DNA of 23,601 nt, from NCBI GenBank assembly GCA_044370335.1, contig JBILVS010000036.1:1-23601 (forward strand), written 5' to 3'. Of this stretch, positions 15,925-23,349 are shown in pieces (position 1 is the first letter of the stretch; each line of letters begins with the position of its first letter). The position numbers and the translations under genes were made by a program. The stretch comes from REEB509 sp044370335. Lineage in GTDB: Bacteria; Pseudomonadota; Alphaproteobacteria; Caulobacterales; Aquidulcibacteraceae. The notes beneath the pieces are model-generated. The model was given only the letters and a program-made list of their open reading frames with translations, was not told where the DNA came from and did not search any database.

Positions 15925-18125
15925 GAGGTCTCCATTATCTGTCGGCTCTCGTGGTCGTCGCCCTCGCGGCAGTCGCTTACCTTATCCTCTCATCGCCGCG
16001 CGCCGACACCAGGCTGATCGGCTTCGTCGATCCCTTCATCGGCACGGATGGGACAGGTCACACCTTTCCAGGGCCGAGCATGCCCTTCGGCATGGTCCAG
16101 CCGGGACCTGATAATGCCAATACAGGCTGGGAGTTCACATCCGGCTATCAGCATAACGCGCCGGACATCCTCGGCTTCTCCCAGACACGGGCAAGCGGCA
16201 CAGGGATTCCCGAGCTGGGTGACGTTCTCGTGCAGCCGAGCCAGACCCAGCGGGACAATTTTGCCAGCACATACAATAAGGCAAGCGAAGTCGCGGCGCC
16301 CGGATACTATGCCGTCTCGCTCAACGAGAACGCGGTTCGTGTGGAGCTGACGGCCGGTGTTCGCACGGCATTTCACCGCTACACATTTGCGCGTCCGGGC
16401 CGCGTTTATGTTCTGGTCGACCTCCAGCACGGTCTGACCTTCCAGACTGAAACCCAACCGGTCCTGTCCGAGCGCTCGCAGGTGACCGCCGACGGGGTCG
16501 AAGGCGTTATGCAGCGCGCGAACTGGACCACACGCACCGTCGCGTTCAGCCTGCAGTTCGACCATCCAGTCGCCGAACATAGTGTGCTGCCCCTGCGCGA
16601 AGGCGATGCCGCACCGCGCTACCTGCTCACCTTCGATCTTGGCCCCGGTCGCACACTGAACGCCAAAGCGGGCCTTTCGACAGTGGACATCGAAGGCGCC
16701 CGAGCCAATCGCGACTCTGTCGCGGGCTGGGACTTCGATGGCGTCAAACGCGACGCCGAGGCGGCATGGGAAGACTTGCTCGGCCGCGTGCGAATCGAAG
16801 CCGACGAGACACAGAAGCGGATCTTTTACACCGCGCTTTATCACGCCTTCCTGCATCCAAGCATTATCAGCGATGTCGATGGGCGCTGGCGCGGCCCCGA
16901 CGGCGAGGTGCGCCGCGCCGAAACGGGCGAGCGTTATTCCACGCTCTCCCTCTGGGACACGTTCCGGGCGGCCCATCCGCTCTACACATTGGTAGTCCCC
17001 GAGCGTGTCGATGACTTCGTGCTCAGCATGCTTGACCATTCAGACGCGACAGGACGTCTGCCGAAATGGGCGATCTGGGGCGGCGAGACCGGCACCATGA
17101 TCGGCGAGCCCGCGCTGCCCGTGATCGCTGACGCGTGGGCAAAGGGCTTTCGCGGCTTTGACGCGGAGCGCGCCCTTGACGCCATGGTCCGCACATCGAC
17201 AAATGATGCGCCGCCCGTCTATCCGGGGGACTATTCCCTGTCAGTCTGGTCGACATTTGACCGGTTCGGCTATTACCCCTTGGATCTGACCCAAGGCGAG
17301 GCGGTTTCGCGCACGCTTGAGGCGGGCATCGGAGATGACGCAACCGCACGCATGGCGGCCCTGCTCGGCAAAACCGAGCTGGCCGAGCGCTTTGGGGCGC
17401 GGGCCGGAAGCTGGCGCAACCTTATTGATCCGGAAACCCGCCTTTCTCGCGGCCGAGACAGCTCTGGCGCCTGGCGCGAACCCTTCGACCCGCTGACTCC
17501 GACCTCACCGCTCAACAATCCAGGCGATTACACCGAAGCCAATGCCTGGCAGTACACTTGGACCCCTGCCCTGCATGACCCCGAAGGTCTCGTCGAAGCC
17601 ATGGGCGGACCAGAAGCGTTTCGTGTCATGCTGGACCAGTTCTTCTTCGAGCTACCCCCACTGGAGGGCTGGACCTATCTCGGACAGGAAGCGATGATCG
17701 GCCAGTATGCGCACGGCAACGAGCCGAGCCATCACGTCGCTTGGCTCTATGCCTATACCGATCGCCCCGAGACTGGGCATCGGCTGGTGGCTCAGATAGC
17801 GCGCGACTTCTACAAAGACAGCCCAGCCGGGATCATCGGCAATGAAGACGCGGGGCAGATGAGCGCCTGGTATGTCTTCGCCACGCTGGGGTTCTACCCG
17901 GTCCATCCCGCCAGCGGAAGCTATGTGGCAGGCATCCCTTTGGTCCGGCGCGCCCACGTTCAGCCGCCAGGCTATCCCAGACTGACGATCGAACGGATCG
18001 GCAATGCAGAGCGGCTTGAAAGCCTCACATTAGCAGGATCTCCGCTTTCCACCACTGCAATCCCGCACCGGCAACTTGCCGAGGGCGGCGCCCTGCGCTT
18101 TGCAACAGGACCGACCAGGGAATGA
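15915..18125 (+). CDS. GH92 family alpha-mannosidase, exported or membrane-anchored
   Basis: Glycoside hydrolase of 736 aa; family GH92 contains calcium-dependent exo-alpha-mannosidases, most often alpha-1,2. The N-terminus (LHYLSALVVVALAAVAYLIL) is a signal peptide or anchor, placing the enzyme in the periplasm or on its membrane. The family opening VDPFIGTDGTGHTFPG and MPFGMVQPGPD follows at residues 38-66. The candidate catalytic acid is Glu541 in YTEANAWQYTW. The substrate-binding GNEPSHHVAWLYAY and the base region IGNEDAGQMSAWYVFATLGF (Asp645 region) are intact. It is of normal length and starts inside the end of the isomerase gene. It should release mannose or related sugars from alpha-mannosides, feeding the transporter. 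Confidence 0.94.
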   Translation: MPLRGLHYLSALVVVALAAVAYLILSSPRADTRLIGFVDPFIGTDGTGHTFPGPSMPFGMVQPGPDNANTGWEFTSGYQHNAPDILGFSQTRASGTGIPELGDVLVQPSQTQRDNFASTYNKASEVAAPGYYAVSLNENAVRVELTAGVRTAFHRYTFARPGRVYVLVDLQHGLTFQTETQPVLSERSQVTADGVEGVMQRANWTTRTVAFSLQFDHPVAEHSVLPLREGDAAPRYLLTFDLGPGRTLNAKAGLSTVDIEGARANRDSVAGWDFDGVKRDAEAAWEDLLGRVRIEADETQKRIFYTALYHAFLHPSIISDVDGRWRGPDGEVRRAETGERYSTLSLWDTFRAAHPLYTLVVPERVDDFVLSMLDHSDATGRLPKWAIWGGETGTMIGEPALPVIADAWAKGFRGFDAERALDAMVRTSTNDAPPVYPGDYSLSVWSTFDRFGYYPLDLTQGEAVSRTLEAGIGDDATARMAALLGKTELAERFGARAGSWRNLIDPETRLSRGRDSSGAWREPFDPLTPTSPLNNPGDYTEANAWQYTWTPALHDPEGLVEAMGGPEAFRVMLDQFFFELPPLEGWTYLGQEAMIGQYAHGNEPSHHVAWLYAYTDRPETGHRLVAQIARDFYKDSPAGIIGNEDAGQMSAWYVFATLGFYPVHPASGSYVAGIPLVRRAHVQPPGYPRLTIERIGNAERLESLTLAGSPLSTTAIPHRQLAEGGALRFATGPTRE

Positions 18126-18784
18126 CCAAGGAACAATGGGCGCGGGCCAGCGCGGGGCTCCTGGCGGCGGCCGTCCTCTGGGCTATCTGGCCTAACTTCA
18201 GTGGCGCTTTGGAGCGGGGAGAAGGCCCTCTAGAGGCGATCTGGGGCCTGCTGCGGATGTTCACGATCATCACCAGCCTGCTTGTCGGCCTGGTCTTTGC
18301 GCGCATCGCCTGGTGCGGAACGGACAGTGTTTCGCCGCTGGTGATCGGCGGGATCATGCTGGGGATCGTGCTGGTGGGTGTCGTCTTCAACTTGCTGCTG
18401 TCAAAGATGCCGCACCAGACGATCTGGCATGCGATCAGCGACTACATCCATCATGTCGCCGCACCAATCGCGGCGCCGTTATGGTGGGCGATCTTTGCCC
18501 GTCACGGTGCACTGCGCTGGGCCTCCTCGCTGGTCTGGGCGCTCTACCCGCTGGCCTACAGCGTCTATATCGTAGTTCGCGCCCAGTTCATGCCAATCGG
18601 CGCCGGGATACAGTCGCGCTATCCCTATTTCTTCATGGATGCGGATCTGCTCGGTTGGCCGCAAGCGCTGCTCAACATGATTGGAATCGCCCTCGGCTTT
18701 GTGCTGTTCGGAATGGTGGCGGTCGCAATCGACAAATGGATGGCGCGCAGTGCGGTCAGACAGGCTCATCCCAACCTGCATTGA
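18122..18784 (+). CDS. Pr6Pr family membrane protein
   Basis: Integral membrane protein of 220 aa with six predicted helices. The pattern LLRMFTIITSLLVGLVFARI, then SDYIHHVAAPIAAPLWWAIF, RWASSLVWALYPLAYSVYI and a C-terminal YPYFFMDADLLGWPQALLN fits the Pr6Pr family, distantly related to the FAR-17a/AIG1 proteins. Its function is unknown; eukaryotic relatives of the wider group include membrane serine hydrolases. It overlaps the GH92 gene by ATGA and is the last gene of the operon. No clear terminator follows. Confidence 0.78.
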   Translation: MTKEQWARASAGLLAAAVLWAIWPNFSGALERGEGPLEAIWGLLRMFTIITSLLVGLVFARIAWCGTDSVSPLVIGGIMLGIVLVGVVFNLLLSKMPHQTIWHAISDYIHHVAAPIAAPLWWAIFARHGALRWASSLVWALYPLAYSVYIVVRAQFMPIGAGIQSRYPYFFMDADLLGWPQALLNMIGIALGFVLFGMVAVAIDKWMARSAVRQAHPNLH

Positions 18785-19331
18785 CCATCACGCATTGGCG
18801 CAGTCGCGATTGTCCTTGGACATGATGCCTCAAGCCCGCTCGATGAGTTTGTTGCAGGCGTCGCGCCGAAGTGCGACGATTTCATCGTCCTTATGCAGAA
18901 GACGCAGCTCGAAAGCCAGTTGTCGCGCATGAACTGCGCCACAAGCATATTCTGAAAGGTGGTGAACCCGTCTTCCGCTTGACACAGTAAGGGACCATGC
19001 GCTCGAAATACCTGACATTACGGGACCGGGTCGATGACAAACACGGATGTCCGGTTTTCGTGGCAAGGTCAATGTCCGCCTCTCGCCTGGCCCTGGATTG
19101 CTGGGTTTGGCCGGCAAGCGGACTGAGGCGGCCGAGATTGTTTTCTCCTTCGGGGGCTCCGATTGCTGTGTCCCATCGGGTTCGTGGCGGGCGAGCAGTC
19201 TGGAGCCGTGGAAGATGGCAAGGAAATCTGCTCATCTTCCAAACTCGATTTGCGCCATCTAAGCCCTCTTCCCCGAAGGCCGAATTTCAAGCAAGTCTTG
19301 GCCCCGATAACCTGGGTCAGGTCACATCATC
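18785..19331. other. Gene-poor stretch after the carbohydrate operon
   Basis: No supported gene in about 550 bp. A minus-strand frame ending at 18830 has a plausible-looking tail (ARQLAFELRLLHKDDEIVAL) that may be the 3' end of a decayed gene, but nothing recognisable precedes it. Around 19045-19080 are ATGTCCGGTTTTCG and AATGTCCGCC, resembling non-coding units near 11310 and 21262. Confidence 0.4.
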
Positions 19332-19628
19332 CTAGTTCTGAACATCACGCCACAGCGCTTTCGGGTTTTCAATATCTTTTGGCCCTATGCTCCTATCGCC
19401 GCCGGCGAGAAGCAAGATCGCTGTGTTCTCGTGCATCGCGAAGTAAACGCTATATCCCTGCCCGAACATCAGCGAGCGTTCGCTGACGCCTTCGCCGACT
19501 GGAGCCACGTCGCCAAGATTGCCGCGCTGCAAGACGCAGCACCCAATTGTTGATGCGAAAAGCGGCTTGCTGACCACGCAGCGCGCGAAGCCAATGCCGA
19601 TTTCATCGATTTCGATGATCGGGAGCAT
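19332..19628 (-). CDS. HigB/RelE-like addiction module killer protein, solitary
   Basis: Open frame of 98 aa. Its C-terminal two thirds, RGNLGDVAPVGEGVSERSLM, then FGQGYSVYFA, AILLLAGGDRS and KDIENPKALW, match the RelE/HigB Gp49 toxin family (GNxGDVKPVGEGVSELRxxYGPGYRVYF...LLLAGGDKSTQxxDI). These toxins are ribosome-dependent mRNA nucleases. The N-terminal third is less typical (Cys- and Phe-rich, ASTIGCCVLQ) and the Lys of the GDKS motif is Arg. Normally a helix-turn-helix antitoxin gene follows on the same strand. None is seen in the 300 bp downstream, so the toxin is probably inactive or its antitoxin was lost. Confidence 0.58.
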   Translation of the reverse strand: MLPIIEIDEIGIGFARCVVSKPLFASTIGCCVLQRGNLGDVAPVGEGVSERSLMFGQGYSVYFAMHENTAILLLAGGDRSIGPKDIENPKALWRDVQN

Positions 19629-19691
19629 GACCGAAATATAGATGGGGTAATGGGCCAGGTCGAGACCAACTTGCCCGCTGGTGGTGAGGTT

Positions 19692-19768
19692 GGTCGTCCC
19701 TCAAACTGATGGTTTCAGAAGCAACGGCGTCATGCTTGCACATGCGCCAAGCATCAGGAGGGACGACC
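19692..19768 (+). promoter_or_regulatory. Leader hairpin hiding the IS110 ribosome binding site
   Basis: GGTCGTCCCTC (19692-19702) and GAGGGACGACC (19758-19768) are perfect 11-bp inverted repeats. The 3' arm covers most of the Shine-Dalgarno AGGAGG (19756-19761) and ends one base before the ATG. Inside lies a second stem, ATGCTTG (19732-19738) with CAAGCAT (19748-19754), and a small CTGA/TCAG stem. A transcript running in from outside would fold so that translation is blocked. Confidence 0.65.
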
Positions 19769-19833
19769 ATGGAACAATATGCCGGATTGGATGTGTCTTT
19801 GGAACAGACAGGCGTGTGCGTTGTGGTGGGATA
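19692..19833 (+). mobile_element. IS110-family element, 5' fragment
   Basis: The leader and first roughly 20 codons of an IS110-type transposase. The ATG at 19769, with AGGAGG 7 nt upstream, begins EQYAGLDVSLEQTGVCVV, the usual start of these RuvC-like DEDD recombinases (first catalytic Asp in GLDVS). After about 19830 the similarity stops and the sequence passes into the IS3-family remnant on the opposite strand. The remaining 300 or more residues of transposase are absent. Confidence 0.75.
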
Positions 19834-20340
19834 TTGGCGGAGGGCGAGGTGGTGCGGCTCATTTCCTCGACCTCCGAACGGCCAAAGGGCGGCCACCCTC
19901 CAGCCTGTCGATCTTCGCGTAGAGCAATTCGTTCGCCATGGTGATCTCGCCCACCTTGGCCTGCAGGCGCGCGATCTCTTCATCGCGCGCGTCGCGCTCC
20001 CGCTCCTTAAGCGCGCTCTCCGCACTCCTCAGCACCCGGTCGCGCCATTCCGAAAGGCGATGAACCGGAACATTGAGATCACGTGACACCGCGTCCAGGC
20101 TCTCGCCCCTCATGAGGCGTTGCACCGCCGCCAGCTTCTTTTTTGCAGAAAGGCGCTTGCCCTGATCGGCCTCGGCCCCGCCGCCGCTAGCGTCTGGAGC
20201 GCGCATCGGCGGGGCCGAGGCCTCCGTGGCGCCCAATCCCAAGTCGTTTTTCTTGTCCATGCTCTACCCTCGTGTGTTGGAAAAGGTAGCGCTTCATGCT
20301 GTCTCAGAAAACCGTGCCTCAACCCACCCGCGCCTGCAGG
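19831..20340 (-). mobile_element. IS3-family element remnant
   Basis: Contains a full orfA and the first codons of orfB. The right end, near 20320-20340, lies inside the interrupted P-type ATPase gene; the sequence there (GGCACGGTTTTCTGAGACAG on the minus strand) is probably the terminal inverted repeat. The other end is missing: orfB begins at ATG 19862, overlapping the orfA stop (ATGA), reads MSRTTSPSA and is lost near 19835, where the IS110 fragment begins. No matching inverted repeat is therefore found, and exact boundaries are uncertain. Confidence 0.75.
19859..20260 (-). CDS. IS3-family transposase OrfA
   Basis: Protein of 133 aa, the DNA-binding subunit of an IS3-type transposase. A helix-turn-helix occupies KRLSAKKKLAAVQRLMRGES with LDAVSRDLNVPVHRLSEWR. 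A leucine-zipper-like helix follows (EEIARLQAKVGEITMANELL, YAKIDRLEGGRPL). The ATG at 20260 has GAGGG upstream. In an intact element OrfA is joined to OrfB by frameshifting; here OrfB is truncated, so transposition from this copy is impossible without help. Confidence 0.88.
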   Translation of the reverse strand: MDKKNDLGLGATEASAPPMRAPDASGGGAEADQGKRLSAKKKLAAVQRLMRGESLDAVSRDLNVPVHRLSEWRDRVLRSAESALKERERDARDEEIARLQAKVGEITMANELLYAKIDRLEGGRPLAVRRSRK

Positions 20341-21035
20341 CGGGCCGCGACTGCGCCGAACGCGGCGCGCGGCCCGGTCTTCACGACAATGGCGCGCGCC
20401 GTGCCGCTGCGGACCGAAGCGCCCATGAAGATGGCGTTGGTTCGGTCGGCAAGAGGCGCTCCGGCGGATACAACTCCCGGACGTTTTTCTACCGGAAAGG
20501 ATTCGCCGGTGAGGCTGGCCTCCGTGACTAGGAAATCATTCGCCTCGAGCACCAAACAATCCGCGGGTATGAGATCGCCTGCATTGAGCGCAATGACGTC
20601 TCCGGGCACGAGGTCGGCGACGGGGATCATCTGCTGACGCTGATCGCGCCAGACCGTCGCGCGCAGGGCGAGCCGCGTGCGTAGCTTTGCGACGGCGATG
20701 GATGCGCGAAACTCTTGAACGAAGCCAAGAAGCGCGCTGCCCAAGACGATCACAAGGATGACGCTGGCGTCGACCCACTCGTGCAAGGTCAACGAAACAA
20801 TCGCGCCGAAGATGAGGATGAGAACGAGCGGGCTTTCGAACTGACGCAACAAGAGTCGTAGCGCGCTCCGACGGTCGCTTTCGACCACTCGATTGGGGCC
20901 GACCGCCCTTAACCGCAGCTCTGCTTCATCATGGCGCAATCCCGTCAGCGATGATCGAAGTCGGGCAACGAGTTCATCAGCCTCCAGGCCCCAGAACGCA
21001 TCATCCGAACCGGAACTCGCCCAGTCGACCCGCAT
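20319..21035 (-). pseudogene. P-type cation ATPase, truncated by IS insertion
   Basis: N-terminal 236 or so residues of a P-type ATPase of the MgtA/PMA/SERCA-like cation group, normally 830-900 aa. Present are the N-terminal cation-ATPase domain (GLRHDEAELRLRAVGPNRV), the first two membrane helices (ESPLVLILIFGAIVSLTL, VDASVILVIVLGSALLGFVQ) and the actuator domain with VADLVPGDVIALNAGDLIPA and TGES at residues 176-179. The frame ends ARLQARVG and stop exactly where the IS3-like sequence begins. The phosphorylation site DKTGT, the nucleotide domain and the remaining membrane helices are lost. It starts 240 nt downstream of the hydrogenase gene on the same strand; similar ATPases often accompany hypoxia-response genes. 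Confidence 0.88.
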
Positions 21036-21276
21036 GCTTCACCGCTTTGGCTGCACCATTCCGAGAATATTCCCGCACGGCGCTGACGAGGCGCAAAGCG
21101 GCCCAGCGAAGTCACTGCCGGGATCTGCCTGCCTTGAGCGGCGGATTAGGGGCCAAATCGACACGGCCTTCACGTTGGCGCGAATGGAAGCTTTGTAGCG
21201 ACCCTGCCAGTCAGCCCCGGCGCCGATCGGGCACCAGTTCAATCGCCGAAACTGGACATTCAAGTAAGGTCGAGAC
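21036..21276. other. Intergenic region between hydrogenase and P-type ATPase genes
   Basis: About 240 bp with no gene. The part next to the hydrogenase stop contains CGAAACTGGACATTCAAG (21249-21266), similar in style to GGACATT-bearing segments elsewhere in the window. No strong terminator hairpin with a T-tract is visible. Confidence 0.4.
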
Positions 21277-23349
21277 TCAAAGGACGCACCTAGTCAGCCG
21301 CCATATCATGACACTCTGATCGCTGCCGTCCTCGGCTGGGCAAACTTCCAACTCAAAGCGACAAAGTTGGCCGTCTGGAGTGAGCACGGAGAGATCATGG
21401 AGGCTAGCCGGCGAAGCCATCCGATGGCGGGTTTGGGCTGCGCCGAAGCTTTGGGCTGGCAGCGTGTGGTTTGTGAAGTCGGCAATCTCGCGGCGACCCC
21501 GGATCTCTCCAAAGGGCGAGCCCGTGGACCATATGGCATCTGGGTGGAATAGGCGCGCTGCACCCTCGCCGTCGCGGCGGTCGACGCAGTCCAAAAACCG
21601 CATGAGCAGCGCGCGTTTTGAGCGCCGCGGCGCGTATTGTGTGTGCAAGAGCGCATAGGCGCGCGGCGAGTTCGGCGCGCCGAGTTCAGTGTCATAGAGC
21701 TTCTGCACGTCGCGATTCTCGTGGGAGCGGCGACGCGGGGCTTCGGTGTCGATGCCATAGACCGCGCGGGCACGTTTCGCGAGGATGTCAGGGTCGAGCG
21801 ATTTGGGCTCACCCCCCCCGCCCAGGCAGCCCCCGACACAGGCCATCACTTCGATGGCGACAAAGTCCCGTCGCCAGTTATCGGTTTCCAACAGCTGCTG
21901 GGCGGCCGCGATGCCGTTGCATACCGCTACCGTGCCGATTCCGGGGATGGCGGCGGTCTTCACGCCGTCGCGGACACCGCGCAGGCCGCGGCATTCCAGC
22001 GGAAGCGAGTCGCTGGCGCCCTTAAGGTTGACGGCTGTGCGCACCAGCGCTTCCATCACGCCGCCCGAGGCCCCGAAAATCTGGGCGGCGCCGGTGCTCT
22101 CGCCCAGCGGGCTGTCAAAGGCGCCGTCTTCGGCGAGCGCGCCGAACGCGATGCCGCGCGACCGGATCATCCGTGCGAGTTCTCGCGTGGTCAGCACATG
22201 ATCGACATCGCCGGACATGCCCGGGCGAGCCGCTTCGTCCTTCTTGGCAGTGCAGGGCATGACGCTGACAACATAGGGCTCAGCGTTCCCGGCGGCGAAA
22301 TCCGGGCCCAGAGACCGAGCAAAGGCACCGCGTTTAGCAATAGCGCCATGCATCTGCTGGGGGGACTTGGCGGTGCTGAGATGGCCAAGCAGGTCGGGGC
22401 GATGGAGTTCAACCCAGTTCACCCAGCCCGGGCAACAGGAGGTGAAAAGCGGCAGGTTTGTGCCGGCCTCCAGGCGCGCCAGGAACTCCGCCCCCTCTTC
22501 CATGACGGTGAGGTCGGCGGCGAAATTCGTGTCGAAGACGTAGTCGAAGCCGAGCGCGCGCAGGGCGTTGACAAGGCGGCCGGTGCTGACCGTGCCTGGC
22601 GCCAAGCCGAATTCCTCACTGATGGCGATGCGCGTGGCGGGCGCCACCTGCACGACAGAAACGCGTTTCTGCGCATCAAGGACCTGCAGCACGTCGTGCC
22701 AGCTCGGCGCCTCGACCAGCGCGCCGGTGGGACAGACCAGCGTGCACTGGCCACAGGAAATGCAATCGGTTTCGCCGAGGGGCGTGTCGAACACGGTCAC
22801 GACTATGCGATCGAAGCCGCGTTCGGCGAAACCGATCACGTTCTGCTGCTGTCCCGCCTCGCCGCAAGCCTCGACGCATAGGCCGCATTGGATACACTTC
22901 GAGAGGTCGCGCCAGATACTGGGCGAGGTGTGGTCGGTGGAGAAATGTTCGGGATGGTCCGGCGAGCCGGGCGGCACGTCCGGCCAGCGCTCCCCCCACT
23001 GATACTCTTTGACAAGACGCTGGAGCCGGCAGTCGCCATTGACCTCGCAGTGCATGCAGTCATTGGGATGGCGCGCGAGCAGCCATTCGGCATTGCTTCG
23101 GCGGAAGTCCTGCAAGGCGTCAGAATGGGTCTCAACGGACTGTCCGTGCTGGGCGGGCATGGTACAGGCGGGCTGGGGGCTCTCCTCGCCCGCCACCTCG
23201 ACGAGGCACATGCGGCACACCGATTGGGAAGGGAGACCAGGATAATGGCAGAGCGTGGGCACTTCGATGCCGATGGTTCTGGCCGCATCCAGCAGCGTGG
23301 CGTTGGGCTCGACCTCGACGGGACGTCCATTGATTGTCAGCCTAATCAT
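21277..23349 (-). CDS. hydA: [FeFe]-hydrogenase with C-terminal SnoaL/NTF2-like domain
   Basis: Iron-only hydrogenase of 690 aa that interconverts H2 with protons and electrons. The N-terminal plant-type [2Fe-2S] domain has C34, C45, C48 and C62. A His-ligated [4Fe-4S] site is H94PNDCMHC with C107. Two further [4Fe-4S] motifs are CIQCGLCVEAC (152-162) and CISCGQCTLVC (196-206). The H-domain is complete: L1 TSCCPGW (C305 proton shuttle, C306 ligand), L2 MPCTAKKDE (C366) and L3 MACVGGCLGG (C504, C508), with FGASGGVMEA before L3. Glu285, Glu288, Arg292 and Ser325 match the spacing of the proton relay in clostridial CpI. After LLHTQY (573), where such enzymes normally end, about 115 residues form an extra SnoaL-like domain (MRFLDCVDRRDGEGAARLFH). 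ATG 23349 has GGAGG 8 nt upstream; the frame opens at 23379. Confidence 0.95.
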   Translation of the reverse strand: MIRLTINGRPVEVEPNATLLDAARTIGIEVPTLCHYPGLPSQSVCRMCLVEVAGEESPQPACTMPAQHGQSVETHSDALQDFRRSNAEWLLARHPNDCMHCEVNGDCRLQRLVKEYQWGERWPDVPPGSPDHPEHFSTDHTSPSIWRDLSKCIQCGLCVEACGEAGQQQNVIGFAERGFDRIVVTVFDTPLGETDCISCGQCTLVCPTGALVEAPSWHDVLQVLDAQKRVSVVQVAPATRIAISEEFGLAPGTVSTGRLVNALRALGFDYVFDTNFAADLTVMEEGAEFLARLEAGTNLPLFTSCCPGWVNWVELHRPDLLGHLSTAKSPQQMHGAIAKRGAFARSLGPDFAAGNAEPYVVSVMPCTAKKDEAARPGMSGDVDHVLTTRELARMIRSRGIAFGALAEDGAFDSPLGESTGAAQIFGASGGVMEALVRTAVNLKGASDSLPLECRGLRGVRDGVKTAAIPGIGTVAVCNGIAAAQQLLETDNWRRDFVAIEVMACVGGCLGGGGEPKSLDPDILAKRARAVYGIDTEAPRRRSHENRDVQKLYDTELGAPNSPRAYALLHTQYAPRRSKRALLMRFLDCVDRRDGEGAARLFHPDAIWSTGSPFGEIRGRREIADFTNHTLPAQSFGAAQTRHRMASPASLHDLSVLTPDGQLCRFELEVCPAEDGSDQSVMIWRLTRCVL

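Noticed and set aside
15990..17039. Minus-strand frame of 349 codons opposite the GH92 gene
   Set aside because: GH92 motifs on the plus strand are unmistakable; the opposite frame has no recognisable domain.
18830..19117. Minus-strand frame of 95 codons after the carbohydrate operon
   Set aside because: The C-terminal part looks protein-like but no family is recognisable and the N-terminal half is unconvincing; it is noted only as a possible remnant.
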